Shown here piece by piece: positions 24,161 to 36,093 of a DNA stretch of 64,000 nucleotides. The stretch spans positions 1,550,001 through 1,614,000 of the forward strand of contig PDUO01000004.1 in assembly GCA_003008705.1 (NCBI GenBank). The letters run 5' to 3'. The translations under genes and the position numbers were made by a program. The notes below the pieces were generated by a model. The model made no database searches, was not told the origin of the DNA, and was given only the letters and a program-made list of their open reading frames with translations. The stretch comes from Pezicula radicicola (lineage: Eukaryota; Ascomycota; Leotiomycetes; Helotiales; Dermateaceae). Numbering within the stretch: position 1 is the first letter of the stretch; the number at the start of each line of letters is the position of its first letter.

Positions 24161-27100
24161 TATATATAGACTTGTAATTATATATTATATAGGTATATAT
24201 TAGTGTCTCTACTATATAAGAGGTAAGAGAGAGTACTAGGGACTATATCTATAGCTATTCCTAGTGTGGATACCTAAGGCGGTAGGGCTATAATATAAGA
24301 TATAGTAGATAATTCAATGTCTAAGTATATTCTTGTTTTTATTCAACTAATACTTTTAGGATTTTATAGTATAACTTACTACCCTACTCTTAAATCTTAT
24401 TTTTCTAAAATAAATACTATCTTATAATCTATAGTTTCTCTACTATAAACTAGAGTCTATATCTTTTTTTAATCTAAATAGTCTTACTATATATATATAA
24501 TCTATAAGTATAATAATAACCTATACTTACTACCCCTATATAGTAAATTTATCCTCTAAGTATTATATATCGACCTACTAGACCCCTAAAACTAAGAAAA
24601 GTAAATAAACTATCTAAAATAGGTAGTAGTAATCCTATTCACTCCTATAAGTAATATATAACTATAAGGAAAGAAGTTCTATACTCTTAATAATACCTAG
24701 TTTACTTTTATTACTAGTTAGCCTTTTTAGCTCTATATTTTTATTATTACTATATTTAGAAGAAACCTTAGTAGTATAGGATTCCTATATATTCTAGTAG
24801 TATTACTATATATATACTAAGTTTATACAAAGGTAGTTTTTATTTATTTATTAGTAAGAATATTATAAATATATCTAATAGCCTTAGGGTTATAGTTATA
24901 TTTATTATAAGAATTAACCTAGTTTAGCTCTATATATACTAGCTATATAATCTTATCTTCCTCCCTCTCCCTAATCTACTATAAATTCTATATAGTTATA
25001 CTAATCTCTAAGAATAAATTAGGAATATAGTAAATTAGACTATTCCGGATTAGGAAGATATAATAAAGATTACTACAGGTATTAAAATTAATACCTTTAC
25101 TTTAAATATAATATAAGTAATTCTACTATTCCTATATCTTAATTCCTTATTCCTCTTAAGAGTAATACTAATTAAATAGTAAATTACTTTTTAGATATAA
25201 AGATAATATAATTAGTATATTAATATTATATATATTCTAAGTAATAAATACTATAATTAATAAGGGAGTATTATTTTATCTTTTCTTCTTATTTAATTAT
25301 ACTAGAGGAACTAGACCTTAGCTAGTAAGTAATATTAAGTCTTATCTAGCTCCTTATATAGCTAATAGTACTTATTATTATAATCCTTCTAATAATCTAG
25401 TATTTATATCTACTTTCTAGGGAATAGATAATATCTTAGACTAGCCTACTCTTATATCCGATTATAGTCTAGAGTTTATTCTATACTAGTTATCTTTAGG
25501 GGCTATAGATACTTAGTAAGTTTAATTTATATAAGTTTTCTTATTTCCTTTTATCTTAATATATTATATAATACTAATATAAGATTTTAGGATAAAGGTT
25601 ATATAGTATTACTAATAGACTCTTTTCTTAGACTACTTAGCTATAGGGAGACGCTAATATAAATACCTTCTCTAATACTTCTTTTATATAGATCCTTAGA
25701 AATTAGTCTAAAAGTAGAAGTACTCCTTATATAATAGGTATATCCCTAATGTTTTATATAAATCTACTATAAGTTTTCCTAACTCTATTAAATTTCTAGT
25801 TATCTCTTATCTATAGAACTAGGTAGTTCTCTAGGTTATAAAAGCCGGCTCTATTAAAATATTAATAGTTTTAGATAGTTCTATCTCTAATAATTATAAT
25901 TAAGGTAAGTGATTTCTCTAAAAGTAACTCTTATTATTATTTCTATTATTAGTAATACTAACTTTAAGGTTATAAGATATTATAAATTATAATACTTAGA
26001 TTAGATCTAATATATTCCCTTATAGAGAAACTATAACTACTATAGTTAAGGACTATATCTATATAGTAGATATAAGTATTTTAGATTTTTATAGCTTATA
26101 TAAATTTACTTATTATTTAAACTATTAGTTTATATTTTCTTATATTAACTTCCTTTATTTAAGTTATTATTTTATATCTTTCTAGTCCTCTTAGAGCCTA
26201 TTACTATATAGAGTAGGGCCCTCAGGTTAAGCTCCTTACTTTAACTTTAAAGGAGTACTATCTTCTTAAAGGTATTAGTATAATATATAAAGGACTTTAC
26301 TTATTTACTTATATATAAGTTTACTCTTTTCTATCTCTTTGATTTTCCTTTACTATCTAATAAGAGATATCTATTATTATACTTCTTCTAAGAGTTTATA
26401 TAAATTATAAATTATATAGCTTATAATATACTTACTTTATAGTCTTATATCTAATTAAGACAACTAAATAGAATACTAATATAAGTAGATATAAGTAGAT
26501 ATAGATACTTAGACTATAAAGAATATTATAGCCTTATAAATTATACCTCTTATTTAATACTAACTATCTTATTATTTAATAGGCCTTATTATATAGCTAG
26601 TAAGGGTATAGGAGACTTTTCTACTATATATAAATAAGTATACTAGTATTTATATAAGTAGTATTTTCTTATATAAATCTACTTTATATCTTTTAATATT
26701 CCTCTCCTCTATAGGACTTATATTAAGAGAAATATATCTTACTCCTCTAAGGCCGGCCTCTAATTAAGAATACTAACTCTAAGATAATTAGATTATTCTA
26801 TTATAGTATATACCTATACCTAAACTTTAATTAACTTATTTCTTTTTAATAGAGATATTAATAAAAATCTTAAAGCTATTTATATACCTAACCTAATTAT
26901 ACTATTTAATAACCTCTAGTAAGTCTTAGATTTCCTCTAGTTTATTCCTATTCTTCCTCTCTTAAGGGAAGTATCCCTATAGAATCTCTTAGATAGAATT
27001 ATTTAATAATATATTTTTTACTTGATAAAACTCGTCCCATTAAAGTAATACTAATATAAAATATTTACTAATACTTAGACTTATAATAGGGGCTATTATA

Positions 27101-27739
27101 ATAAGTAAGTTATTCTAGTACTAAAAGAATTTAATAAATTTCTTATAGTAAATAAATAAGCTTTATAAAACTACCTAAACTACTAGTTATACTTTAGGCT
27201 TAGGTACTAGAAATTATACTAGACTTTATGATTTTTTATAGTAAGTCTATAGTTTTATAGTAGTTAAAGGCCCTTAGAATAAGTTAATTATACTTATTGT
27301 ATACTTGTTTTATTATACCTTATATAGTAGTATAGCTCCTTAGATTGTCTCTAAGTAACTACTTATATATACTCTATACTAACTTTAGGATTAGTAGTTA
27401 TAGATGTCTATAATATTAATTCCCTATTAATTTTATATATCTTCTATAATAGTATATAGTATTTTTTAACCTTTCTTATACTATTATAAGCTTTAATAGA
27501 TACTTCCTTAATTTTAATTACTATTCCCTTAGTATATTATCTAAATTCTATAAAAGAGAAATTCTTTCTTATATTATATATTATATACTTAGAGGCCCTA
27601 GGTATATATTAATCTAGTATAACTATAGTATATCTTATATTACTTTAATAGATATATCCTTAAAGAATCTTATTACTTAGAATATAGTTATTAAATCTAT
27701 AACTTATAAAACTAGTTTTCTATTAAGGTAAAGGATATT
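24161..27739. other. AT-rich RIP block, unidentified repeat relics
   Basis: 3.6 kb of TpA-rich sequence with no open frame. I translated parts of both strands without finding a convincing RT, integrase or transposase motif. The uniform degradation and position between LINE and LTR-like sequence suggest one or more old transposons. Confidence 0.45.
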
Positions 27740-28423
27740 AATAATTATTATATTTTATAATTATATACTATAATACCCTATAGCTATAGTAGCCTTTAGT
27801 AGTTAAAAAGCCTCTATAACTATAATTATTACTTTTATATATAACTCCGGCTATATTAGTTATATAATATTAGTTTATATAGTATATACTTCTCTATTAG
27901 GAATAGTATATATTATAAGTTAAACTAGTTAAATTAAATAGATAAGGAAGGAGAAAACTAAATTAATAGTTTTCTAGTTATAAACTAGATTCTAATTTAG
28001 GAAGATTAAGTAGGAATACTAGGAAGGTCTAATTAAATAGACTAAATAAGATAATTTATATAACTATATACTTATAATATATATTTTATTTTATATAGTA
28101 TTTTATTTTATATTGTTTTATTTTACTAGTATTTTATAAGTAAAGTAAAGCTTCCCTAACTTAGTAGTTTATATAACTTAGTCTATACTAAATATAGTAG
28201 TCTTTATAACTAGCCTTTTATATATAGATAGCCTCTCTTTCTTAGTAGATAGATAACTTTAAATTTAAGCCTTTAGTTCTATATATATTATTATCTCTAT
28301 TTTACCTATTACTCTATTCGACGCTCCTCCTACCCTATATTTATAGTGTACCTTAGGCTGTGCCTACCCTGCCTATTACCCAACCTATTTCCCCCTATAC
28401 TTATAGCCTATAACCTGATAGAT
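27740..28423 (+). repeat. ~700-bp LTR-like repeat, copy 3; edge of the RIP block
   Basis: Same orientation as copy 1 and similar along its length (CTATATTTATAGTGTACCTTAGG; ending TATAGCCTATAACCTGATAG). AT-rich sequence stops at its right end, so it marks the boundary between transposon block and gene space. Confidence 0.6.
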
Positions 28424-28993
28424 CTCACGCTATAAAGCTCAAACTCTATCTGTTAGTTGGAGTCGGATCTCTAGTACCAACCAGGCCCAAATATCTGGCA
28501 ATATTCAATGGTTAATTGTGTCCTGACATTTGCATCACCTGCCGCTGTTGCAAAGCGAGAGCTTGATCCTCAGGATCCTGCGAACTGGGAAATTTAAAGT
28601 ATGCAATACACTATTCTCAAATGCTTCTCCTTCGTACAGAAGATATACTAATATAAACCGTCATAGATATTGAAGTTCTGGATCCAATCTCCCCTGCAGA
28701 CGCTGTTTATATAATGAAACAGCAGTTCAACATGTTCACCAAGGTACAGCGACAGAATGCAGGGGAGGATCATTCTGGCCATTCACCGACGGCATTAATT
28801 ACTACTGCCCCAGAAGCAACAAATCGACACCAGCATCGTCATCACCATTTCCATCGCCATTTCCATCGCCATAACACCAAAGGGTATGGGGTTTAAATGA
28901 TTTTTATCTAGCCAGGTCTGTACAACTATTTATGAGTCTAGTATTATGGAATGGTGATACTTAACAACACGGTCATAAAACAGAGGTTGGTTG
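28424..28993. other. Intergenic, no gene seen
   Basis: Normal composition. A His/Arg-rich 60-codon frame at 28714-28896 is caused by a CATCRYCATTTC repeat and is not credible. Confidence 0.5.
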
Positions 28994-30165
28994 TCATGTC
29001 CCGCTCAAATAGAACCAATCCATGAAAAGAGTGTGATTATAATTACTAACCAACGAATTCACACTCTCATTCTCCATCGCCAAATAACCAGGTGCATACT
29101 CCTCGATATCCTCTGCCCAAGTTACCCTCTCTCCATCCCAAGAACTCATAACGCTAGTGTCCACACTCTCTAGAATATCTAGGATGGGAAGCTCCATATC
29201 CATGCTGTTCTCGAATTATCAGTATCGGAAAGGTATATGTAGAATTTGAGTATTAACATACGGCTGACACCGTTTCTTGTACCAAGATCTATTAGAGAAT
29301 TTGGAGACAGGTTCTCCACCATCACCGAAATGCCACCAAATCTCCTTCAAATCAATACCCCTCAGCCGCAACTGATCCTTGACTTGGCTATTGTTGTAGA
29401 AATCACACAACAACAACAAACCTGTCTCTAGAGCCTGCTGATCAATAAGTAACACCTTATTAATCTTCGTAAATACAATAGTCCCGTGACTCGTCATGGC
29501 CAACTGAGTGAAATTAGCGGGCTCGCAGTGCAACCACATCAAGAAGTCCGCGGGCGTAGGTGCGGGTGAGGATGGATTTGGAATGGCGATAGTGATCTCC
29601 TCGGGATTTACAATGGCCCCCATTTCGCCGGAAAGGTCGTAGAGTAGAATGCGGATTTTGGTCCATAGAGCACTGTTATGAGGTGTCAGTGGGGCAATAC
29701 AGTAGCACGAGAAGTCGGTCACGTAGGATTCATTAGGTGCGAAGCATTGTGTGAATGAGAAGTCGGAGCTGCTACTTTCGGCGTCATTTTGAACGCGACT
29801 TTGATATTCCTGTATTTGGAAACTTGTCAGCTGATTTTCGATTCGTTTGCATCATATTTCGAACGCAAGAAACATACATCTCGGACGGATTGCTTCGACA
29901 GGGCCCATTCTTCCATGAGCGCTCGACGCTGCCGAATTTCATAACCCGCTTCTGAGGCGCTCTCTGGTTGTGTAATCCATCGTTCCTGTAACGGACATGT
30001 ATCATTAATGATGAATCATTGAAGTAGACATGGGAAGGTGTGTATATTTACCTGCACAAATGATTTCCAGGCCTTCGTCTCGTTATCGAGTTGATCGGAT
30101 GGAATGGGTGTTGAGTGAGGTCGAACATGAGCCGGGATGCCGCCGTGCCAGTATTCGAGTGCCAT
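28994..30165 (-). CDS. Hypothetical protein, four exons, 326 aa
   Basis: Minus-strand exons are 30165-30052, 29985-29878, 29809-29262 and 29204-28994. All three introns (66, 68, 57 bp) have canonical ends; intron 2 has GTATGT and a GCTGAC branch site, intron 3 GTATGT and TACTGAT. The joined frame is open and closes in phase (981 nt), which supports a real gene. The protein starts MALEYWHGGIPAHVRPHS and holds an Arg/Glu-rich helix (REIRQRRALMEEWALSK-like) around residue 55. No signal peptide or membrane segment is evident. I do not recognise the family; proximity to the transposon block suggests an accessory or lineage-specific gene. Confidence 0.65.
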
Positions 30166-31077
30166 AATAAGATGATCTTACAGACTTGAACGTCCTTTTT
30201 GGAACCGGCTCAGCTCCATTTTATATGAGTGGTCATCGGAGGAGGTCCTGTTTACGAGTTAGCTGCGTCGTTCGCTTAGGGCAACAGGAGAGAGGAAAGG
30301 TTACGAGTTACAGGGGTTAACCCCTGGTATCTCCAGTTAAGCCTTAACTGCTAGTAAACTCATTACGAGTTGCAAATATACCACTCCTATAGACGATTCT
30401 AAAAACAATAGATTATACGTTTTAGAAGTATAAACAATTTTAACTAATAAGTAATAAGATATAATTTAATAAAAGTAATAGTAGTTATAATACTTTTATA
30501 TATATAAAGTAAACTATTATATATATTCTAATATAAACTTTATATTTATATTTATATTAAGTTTATTAAAAGTATTAAAAATTAACTTCTAATAATATAA
30601 TAACTAATAAGTAATTTATAATAATTAAATAAATTATATTAATAATTCTTAGAAGACTAAGATATAAAGTAAATATAATTTAATTTTAGAGCCTAACATA
30701 GTATTACCTAAGGTAAAATTACTTATACTTCTACATGAAAATGGCCTCAATTATTTCTCCTAAATAGGAAAAAACGGCTGCTAAGATTGCGCCAAGTTTT
30801 ACGCCAAGAAAGTCTATTTTCCAGCAACATTGCCCCTGGGAAACAATCTTCTTCTCCGTCGTACCTCTTCTAAGAAGCATAAGGCTACCGAGCCACGTCC
30901 GGGCTGGAATTACTAGTTCCCAGCTACACAGCACTGGTGCATAGGGCGAACAGGGCACACTAGCTACATTAGGCCTAGTGCGCTTTTTAAGTAAGGTGTA
31001 TAGCTAGGAAAGTTTTGCTGATGTAGAATGTTGTTTTATTTAGTATTTTAGGACTTCTAATAAATCTAGTAACTAGC
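30166..31077. other. Intergenic with an AT-rich island
   Basis: 30376-30720 is about 345 bp of very AT-rich sequence like the RIP blocks, preceded by three TTACGAGTT copies (about 30253, 30301, 30363) and the palindrome AGGGGTTAACCCCT near 30313. A 75-codon frame at 30731-30958 (-) has no recognisable content. Possibly a small decayed transposon. Confidence 0.4.
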
Positions 31078-32334
31078 CTAGCTCCCCTGCACCTTGAAAG
31101 TCCGTCCACTGGCTGTCTTCCTCTCTTTCTCTTCATTTTCTGGACGTGCTCTTCGTAAGACTATTAATGTTAGCGCACAAGCCAAGATGTCCTTGAACTG
31201 CGACTTACCTTGCAAGAAATCTGCAGTACGTCTGCGCATTCTTGAGTGGATGTAGGCCTACGCATAGCAATATTTAGTCTACGATTTCATTACAAATTAG
31301 AAATGGTGTTTACTTTTGAAGCTTTAATGTGGTAGTGGAAGTAATCACGGAATGTTTGAATGTGGGATATAACATCATCACGACGCTGGAGGGTCAGGTG
31401 TCGTGGGAAGAGGACTAAATCTTAGTAAGACAAATTCTTCGAAGCGTCTGCCATAGGCATAAGACATACCAAAAGTCACATAGCCGATTTCTCCGGTTCC
31501 TGTGTCCTTGACACCAGGAACCCCTTGAAGCTCAAGTGGCGGGTCTGTCCTGTACAAGACCTGGGGCGCATTCTGGATAGCTCTCCTCCGGGCATCAACA
31601 AATTCCTGTATGAAGACCTTCCCAAAGACCTTATCTGTCTCTTCTCGGAAGACCGTGCTGAAAATGACGGTAACTCTGTCGTGACTAGCCTTGATATAGA
31701 TGGCTTCTTCGTCCCGGTAATGAATAGCCATGACATCACCTCCTTCCCGGACACCCTGGGGAGCCTCCTCCGACGTGAATTTTGAGGCCTCCTCCGCCAG
31801 CTTGTGGTGCTCCTCAAAAGCATGTTCAAATGGAGCGGCCATTGCATTACGTTTGAGTAAAGATACCCTCCTGATCAGGTCATCCCGTGCTTCTGCCCGC
31901 CGAATACATATTAGTTTATGATATATAGCCATCGTGTCTCCAATGCCTCACCTTTGTCCCCAGGAAGGTCCTCCAGATCAACCTGGACAGAAAAGTTGTA
32001 TCCGGCTTCCGGTGCAACGACATATGGGCCGTATTCCCTCTGGAGCACCTGCTGTGCACCGTACTGTACGAGTTCATTGTAGCATCTGACTTGGATTGAT
32101 ACGAGGATCTTGGTCTTCGACTCAGGCGTAGAGATATGAAAGGTGACTCCATCGAAATCCGAGACCGTCTGGTCGATATTGACTGGTGGCGCGCTGTAAT
32201 TCACGTTAGCAGTCTCGGGCAGTGCAAGGGCAAATATTGGGTGACTGTTGAATTGATTTGGTCGGAACCTACCCTGAGAATCGCTCAGTCAGAACCGACT
32301 GAATCAAGACATTCTGGTAGTCGAGGAGGAGCAT
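31078..32334 (-). CDS. ARC34: Arp2/3 complex subunit 2 (34-kDa subunit, ARPC2)
   Basis: Minus-strand exons are 32334-32273, 32193-31952, 31892-31470, 31414-31314, 31257-31209 and 31160-31078, giving 319 aa. Stopping at the longest open frame would lose the C-terminus: introns 3-5 (55, 56, 48 bp) restore [30 protein letters not shown] and [16 protein letters not shown], all strongly conserved in ARPC2. The start [19 protein letters not shown] is the family N-terminus. ARPC2 and ARPC4 form the core that holds Arp2/3 on the mother filament, so the protein acts in branched actin nucleation at endocytic patches. It shares a 249-bp divergent intergenic region with UTP12. Confidence 0.95.
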
Positions 32335-32583
32335 ATTGGGCAAAGCTCGTTGGGGGGTTGGGGAGATACGATGAGGCTCTACAGAGTACTGCGCTGCTGC
32401 TGCTGCTGCTCTGCCTGTTATTGCGCTGTGTCGTTGACGAGCCAGGGTAGGCGCAAGGCGGGGCGCAAGATATAAGAGCCGCACTGTTTGGTAGAGCCAC
32501 CCTGCCAATGTTTAGCCGCCTTATCTTATCGGTGCACTTCAGAAAAAAATCGGTCTTGCGCTTTTTCTGCCCAGCATGCAAAC
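32335..32583. promoter_or_regulatory. Divergent promoter region between ARPC2 and UTP12
   Basis: Only 249 bp separate the two start codons. The interval has a (CTG)n run at about 32394-32415 and GC-rich stretches, with TATAAGAG at 32470. Two housekeeping genes are probably driven from it in opposite directions. Confidence 0.55.
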
Positions 32584-35564
32584 ATGGTGAAGTCCTATCT
32601 GTAAGTGTCTGCACAATTAAGCCTGATAGATATTTCACTAATTATATACCTTCACTGTACAGTAAATACGAGCATTCGAGGACATTCGGACTTGTCACTT
32701 CCAGCACTGCCAATGTCGTCTGGTCCGGAGATGCTTCAACTTCATCTACTACTAGAAGTACAGGTTCTGGACGAGCCATTACCGCCGCAAACGAAGAGGT
32801 GTTATGCTGGGATATCAAGAAGGGTGAATTACTGGGTCGGTGGAAAGACGACAACTGCAGATCGCAAGTGACAGCAATTGCACAAAGCAAAACGGACCCG
32901 GATGTCTATGCTGTGGGCTATGAAGATGGGAGTATCAGACTATGGGATTCGAAAATTGCAAGCATCATAGTGAGCTTCAATGGCCACCGGTCTGCAATCA
33001 CCATTTTGGCTTTTGACAGTACTGGAGTCCGGCTTGCTAGCGGCTCGAAGGATACGGACGTCATTGTTTGGGATTTGGTCGCAGAGGTTGGTCTGTTCAA
33101 GCTCCGAGGGCACAAGGATCAGATCACCGGCTTGACCTTCATGCAGCCCGACGCTCTAAAAGTAGAGGACGACGGAGCTGAAATATCCGCTGTTTTATGT
33201 GGCGAATCGAGCTCTTCTGAAGGATTCTTATTGACAACCGGCAAAGATGCCTTGATCAAGCTATGGGACGTAGCATCGCAGCACTGTATCGAGACGCATG
33301 TTGCACAGACCAGTGGAGAATGTTGGTCTCTTGGGTTATCTCCCGATGGTAGCGGCTGTATCACGGCGGGTAATGATGGCGAATTAAAAGTCTGGTCTAT
33401 CGACACTGCTGGACTATACAAGCTCTCTCAGCAAGTTGATAGCTTAGTTGAGAGCCAGTATCTTCACGGTCGAGGTGTGCTTCATCGGCAGGGTAAAGAA
33501 AAGGCCCTAGAGATTTCTTTCCACCCCAAGCAAGATTATTTTGCTGTTCATGGTTCTGAAAAGGCTATTGAGATGTGGAGAATAAGGTCAATAGATGAAG
33601 TGAGGAAAAGTCTGGCCCGGAAACGAAAGAGAAGAAGGGAGAAAGCAGGAACTGCCGCTGAGAAGGGAAATACGGATGGAGAGCCAGCGGACTCGGACGA
33701 AAAGCCCGAAGATATTTCAAGTGCTGAGATCACAGATTTTTTCGTTCCATATGTGATTGTAAGGACTGGGGGGAAGGTCCGCTCAATTGACTGGATCCGC
33801 ACCAGAGGATCCAAGGCTCTTCACATACTCGCAGCCACTAGCAACAATCAACTTGAGGTCTACAACATTCCAACGAAAGAGAAGAGCAAGAAGTCAAAAG
33901 GTGAAGAACTACCAGATTATTCGCGAACTCTCTCTGTAGATCTACCTGGCCATAGGGCGGATATAAGAGCTCTGGCACTCAGTTCGGACGATAGAATGCT
34001 TGCATCTGCATCAAATGGTGGCTTAAAGATATGGAACGTGCGTACCAGGACGTGTATTCGGACATTCGAGTGTGGATATGCCTTGTGCTGTTCGTTCCTA
34101 CCAGGTGATAAAATTGTCGTTGTTGGTACCAAATCTGGGGAGCTGGAGCTTTTCGACGTTGCCTCAGCAGTGATGCTTAACACTGTCAAAGCCCATGAAG
34201 GCGCGATATGGACATTACAAGTACATCCAGATGGGCGGTCCCTTGTTTCGGGAAGCGCAGATAAAGCGGCCAAGTTCTGGAACTTTGAGGTTGTCCAGGA
34301 AGAGATTCCAGGAACAAAGCGGACGAGTCCCCGGTTAAGACTCGCTCACACACGAACATTGAAAGTTTCAGATGATATTCTCAGCCTTCGGTTCTCCCCT
34401 GACGCACGACTTCTTGCTGTGGCACTCATGGATAATACAGTCAAAGTCTTCTTTATCGACTCGCTAAAACTGTTTCTCAACCTATATGGCCATAAGTTAC
34501 CAGTCCTGAGCATGGATATCTCCTTTGACAGCAAGCTTATCGTGACTTGCTCCGCTGATAAGAACGTGCGGCTCTGGGGCCTAGACTTTGGTGATTGCCA
34601 CAAGGCATTTTTTGCTCACCAAGATAGTATCTTGCAAGTTGCTTTTGTACCCCACAATCAGGATGGCAACGGACATCATTTCTTCAGCAGCAGCAAAGAT
34701 CGTATGATTAAGTACTGGGATGGAGACAAATTTGAGCAGATCCAGAGATTAGATGGCCATCACAGTGAAATATGGGCTCTTGCTATAAGTCGAACTGGCC
34801 ACTTCTTGGTGAGTGCCAGCCACGATAAGAGCATTCGAGTATGGGAACAGACAGATGAACAGATATTCCTAGAGGAAGAGAAGGAAAAGGAACTTGAAGA
34901 ATTGTATGAAAGCACATTAACGACATCCCTCGAACAAGATCCGGACCAGGATGGAGAGCTGGGAGAGGTTGGCGCAGCTGGCAAGCAGACAGTCGAGACT
35001 CTCATGGCTGGGGAAAAAATTGCCGAGGCCTTAGAAATCGGCATGGCTGATTTGGAGACGATTAGGGAGTGGGAAGAAGCCAAGGTTGTACAACCAAACA
35101 CCGCTGCGCCTGCCCGTAACCCGCTTTTCATGGCCCTTGGGGGGATTAGTGCAGAGACACATGTTCTGACGGTGTTGCAAAGGATTAAAGCTGCTGCACT
35201 TCAAGATGCATTGCTCGTGCTCCCCTTTGCGAGCCTACCAATGCTCTTTACCTTCCTCAATATCTTCGCCACGAGGTCTATGAACATTCCTCTAACATGT
35301 AGAATTTTATTCTTCATGCTCAAAACCCACCACCGGCAAGTTGTTGCCAGCAAGACAATGCGGCTTATGCTAGATGGTATCAGAGGTAACCTGCGGCAAG
35401 CCCTACAGCGGCAGAAGGATCAGATGGGCTATAATCTGGCAGCGCTCCGAATGGTGGGGAATCAGGTAAAGGAAAAGGGGGCGAAAGATTATGTTGACGA
35501 AGAGACATGGGATGTGGATGATTTGAGGAGCCAACGTAAACGGGGCTTTGTACAAGTGTCATAA
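32584..35564 (+). CDS. UTP12: U3 snoRNP WD40 protein Utp12/Dip2
   Basis: Exon 1 is only 17 bp (32584-32600, MVKSY + 2 nt), then a 62-bp intron (GTAAGT...CACTAAT...ACAG), then exon 2 from 32663 to 35564: 972 aa, close to the usual length. An uninterrupted frame from 32508 also exists but reads through the intron; MVKSYLKYEHSRTFGLV is the family start. Many WD40 repeats form two beta-propellers (IWDLVAEVGLFKLRGHKDQ; SGSADKAAKFWNF; SASHDKSIRVWEQ). A basic linker, RKSLARKRKRRREKAG, lies near residue 350, and the C-terminal Utp12 domain is at about 825-945. It belongs to the UtpB subcomplex of the small-subunit processome and acts in the nucleolus on 18S rRNA maturation. Confidence 0.95.
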
Positions 35565-36093
35565 CAAAACAGACAGACAACGACGGTTCTTGATAGGTGT
35601 ATAGTGCTGCACACGGTATTCTCGTGTGCGTTGTAAGGCTGTAGGTTGAATTCAGAGCTCTGATTGTGGAAATCAGTCCTAGTAGACGAATACCGTAGTT
35701 ATTGGCAATTAAGATAATATCTTATAGTCGAATTTAGAGTCCTATGTCAAAGTGACCTATTTACCTTCATTCTAGCTATTTATCTTATTCCACCGATTTA
35801 TCTTAATTGCCAATACCTACGGAGATTCCGGTATGTACAGTACCTATTCCCTAGTGAAGCTTTCCCCAGGATCCATAATTAAATTAAATTAAATCTAGCG
35901 AAGCGCGAGGCACAAGGGCTTGGCTTGGCTTGGGCTTGCTTGACGTTGTGGGGTTCCGCGAAGCGATCTTTTGGACCTCGGAGCTCGGTTTAGGTTTAGG
36001 GAACGACATTTTCGAAAGCTGACCCCCAAGAGCATAAGGACTGAGTTCCGCCATGCTTCTCAATTCTCATCAACCTCAATACTAACCCGTGCA
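35565..36093. other. Intergenic; UTP12 3' region and APH-like gene promoter
   Basis: Holds the small inverted-repeat element at 35693-35822 and, near the next gene, a TTGGCTTGG repeat around 35918-35938. No coding sequence supported. Confidence 0.5.
35693..35822. mobile_element. Small inverted-repeat element (130 bp, 25-bp TIRs)
   Basis: Left arm 35693-35717 and right arm 35798-35822 are inverted copies: CCGTAG[T/G]T then ATTGGCAATTAAGATAA, with one mismatch in 25. The ~80-bp centre is non-coding. No clear target duplication is visible. A MITE or decayed TIR end pair is the simplest reading. Confidence 0.6.

Noticed and set aside
28714..28896. His/Arg-rich 60-aa frame
   Set aside because: Produced by a simple CATCGCCATTTC repeat; no flanking exons and no homology recognised.
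32508..32583. N-terminal extension of UTP12
   Set aside because: It reads through an intron with perfect signals; the family start is at 32584.
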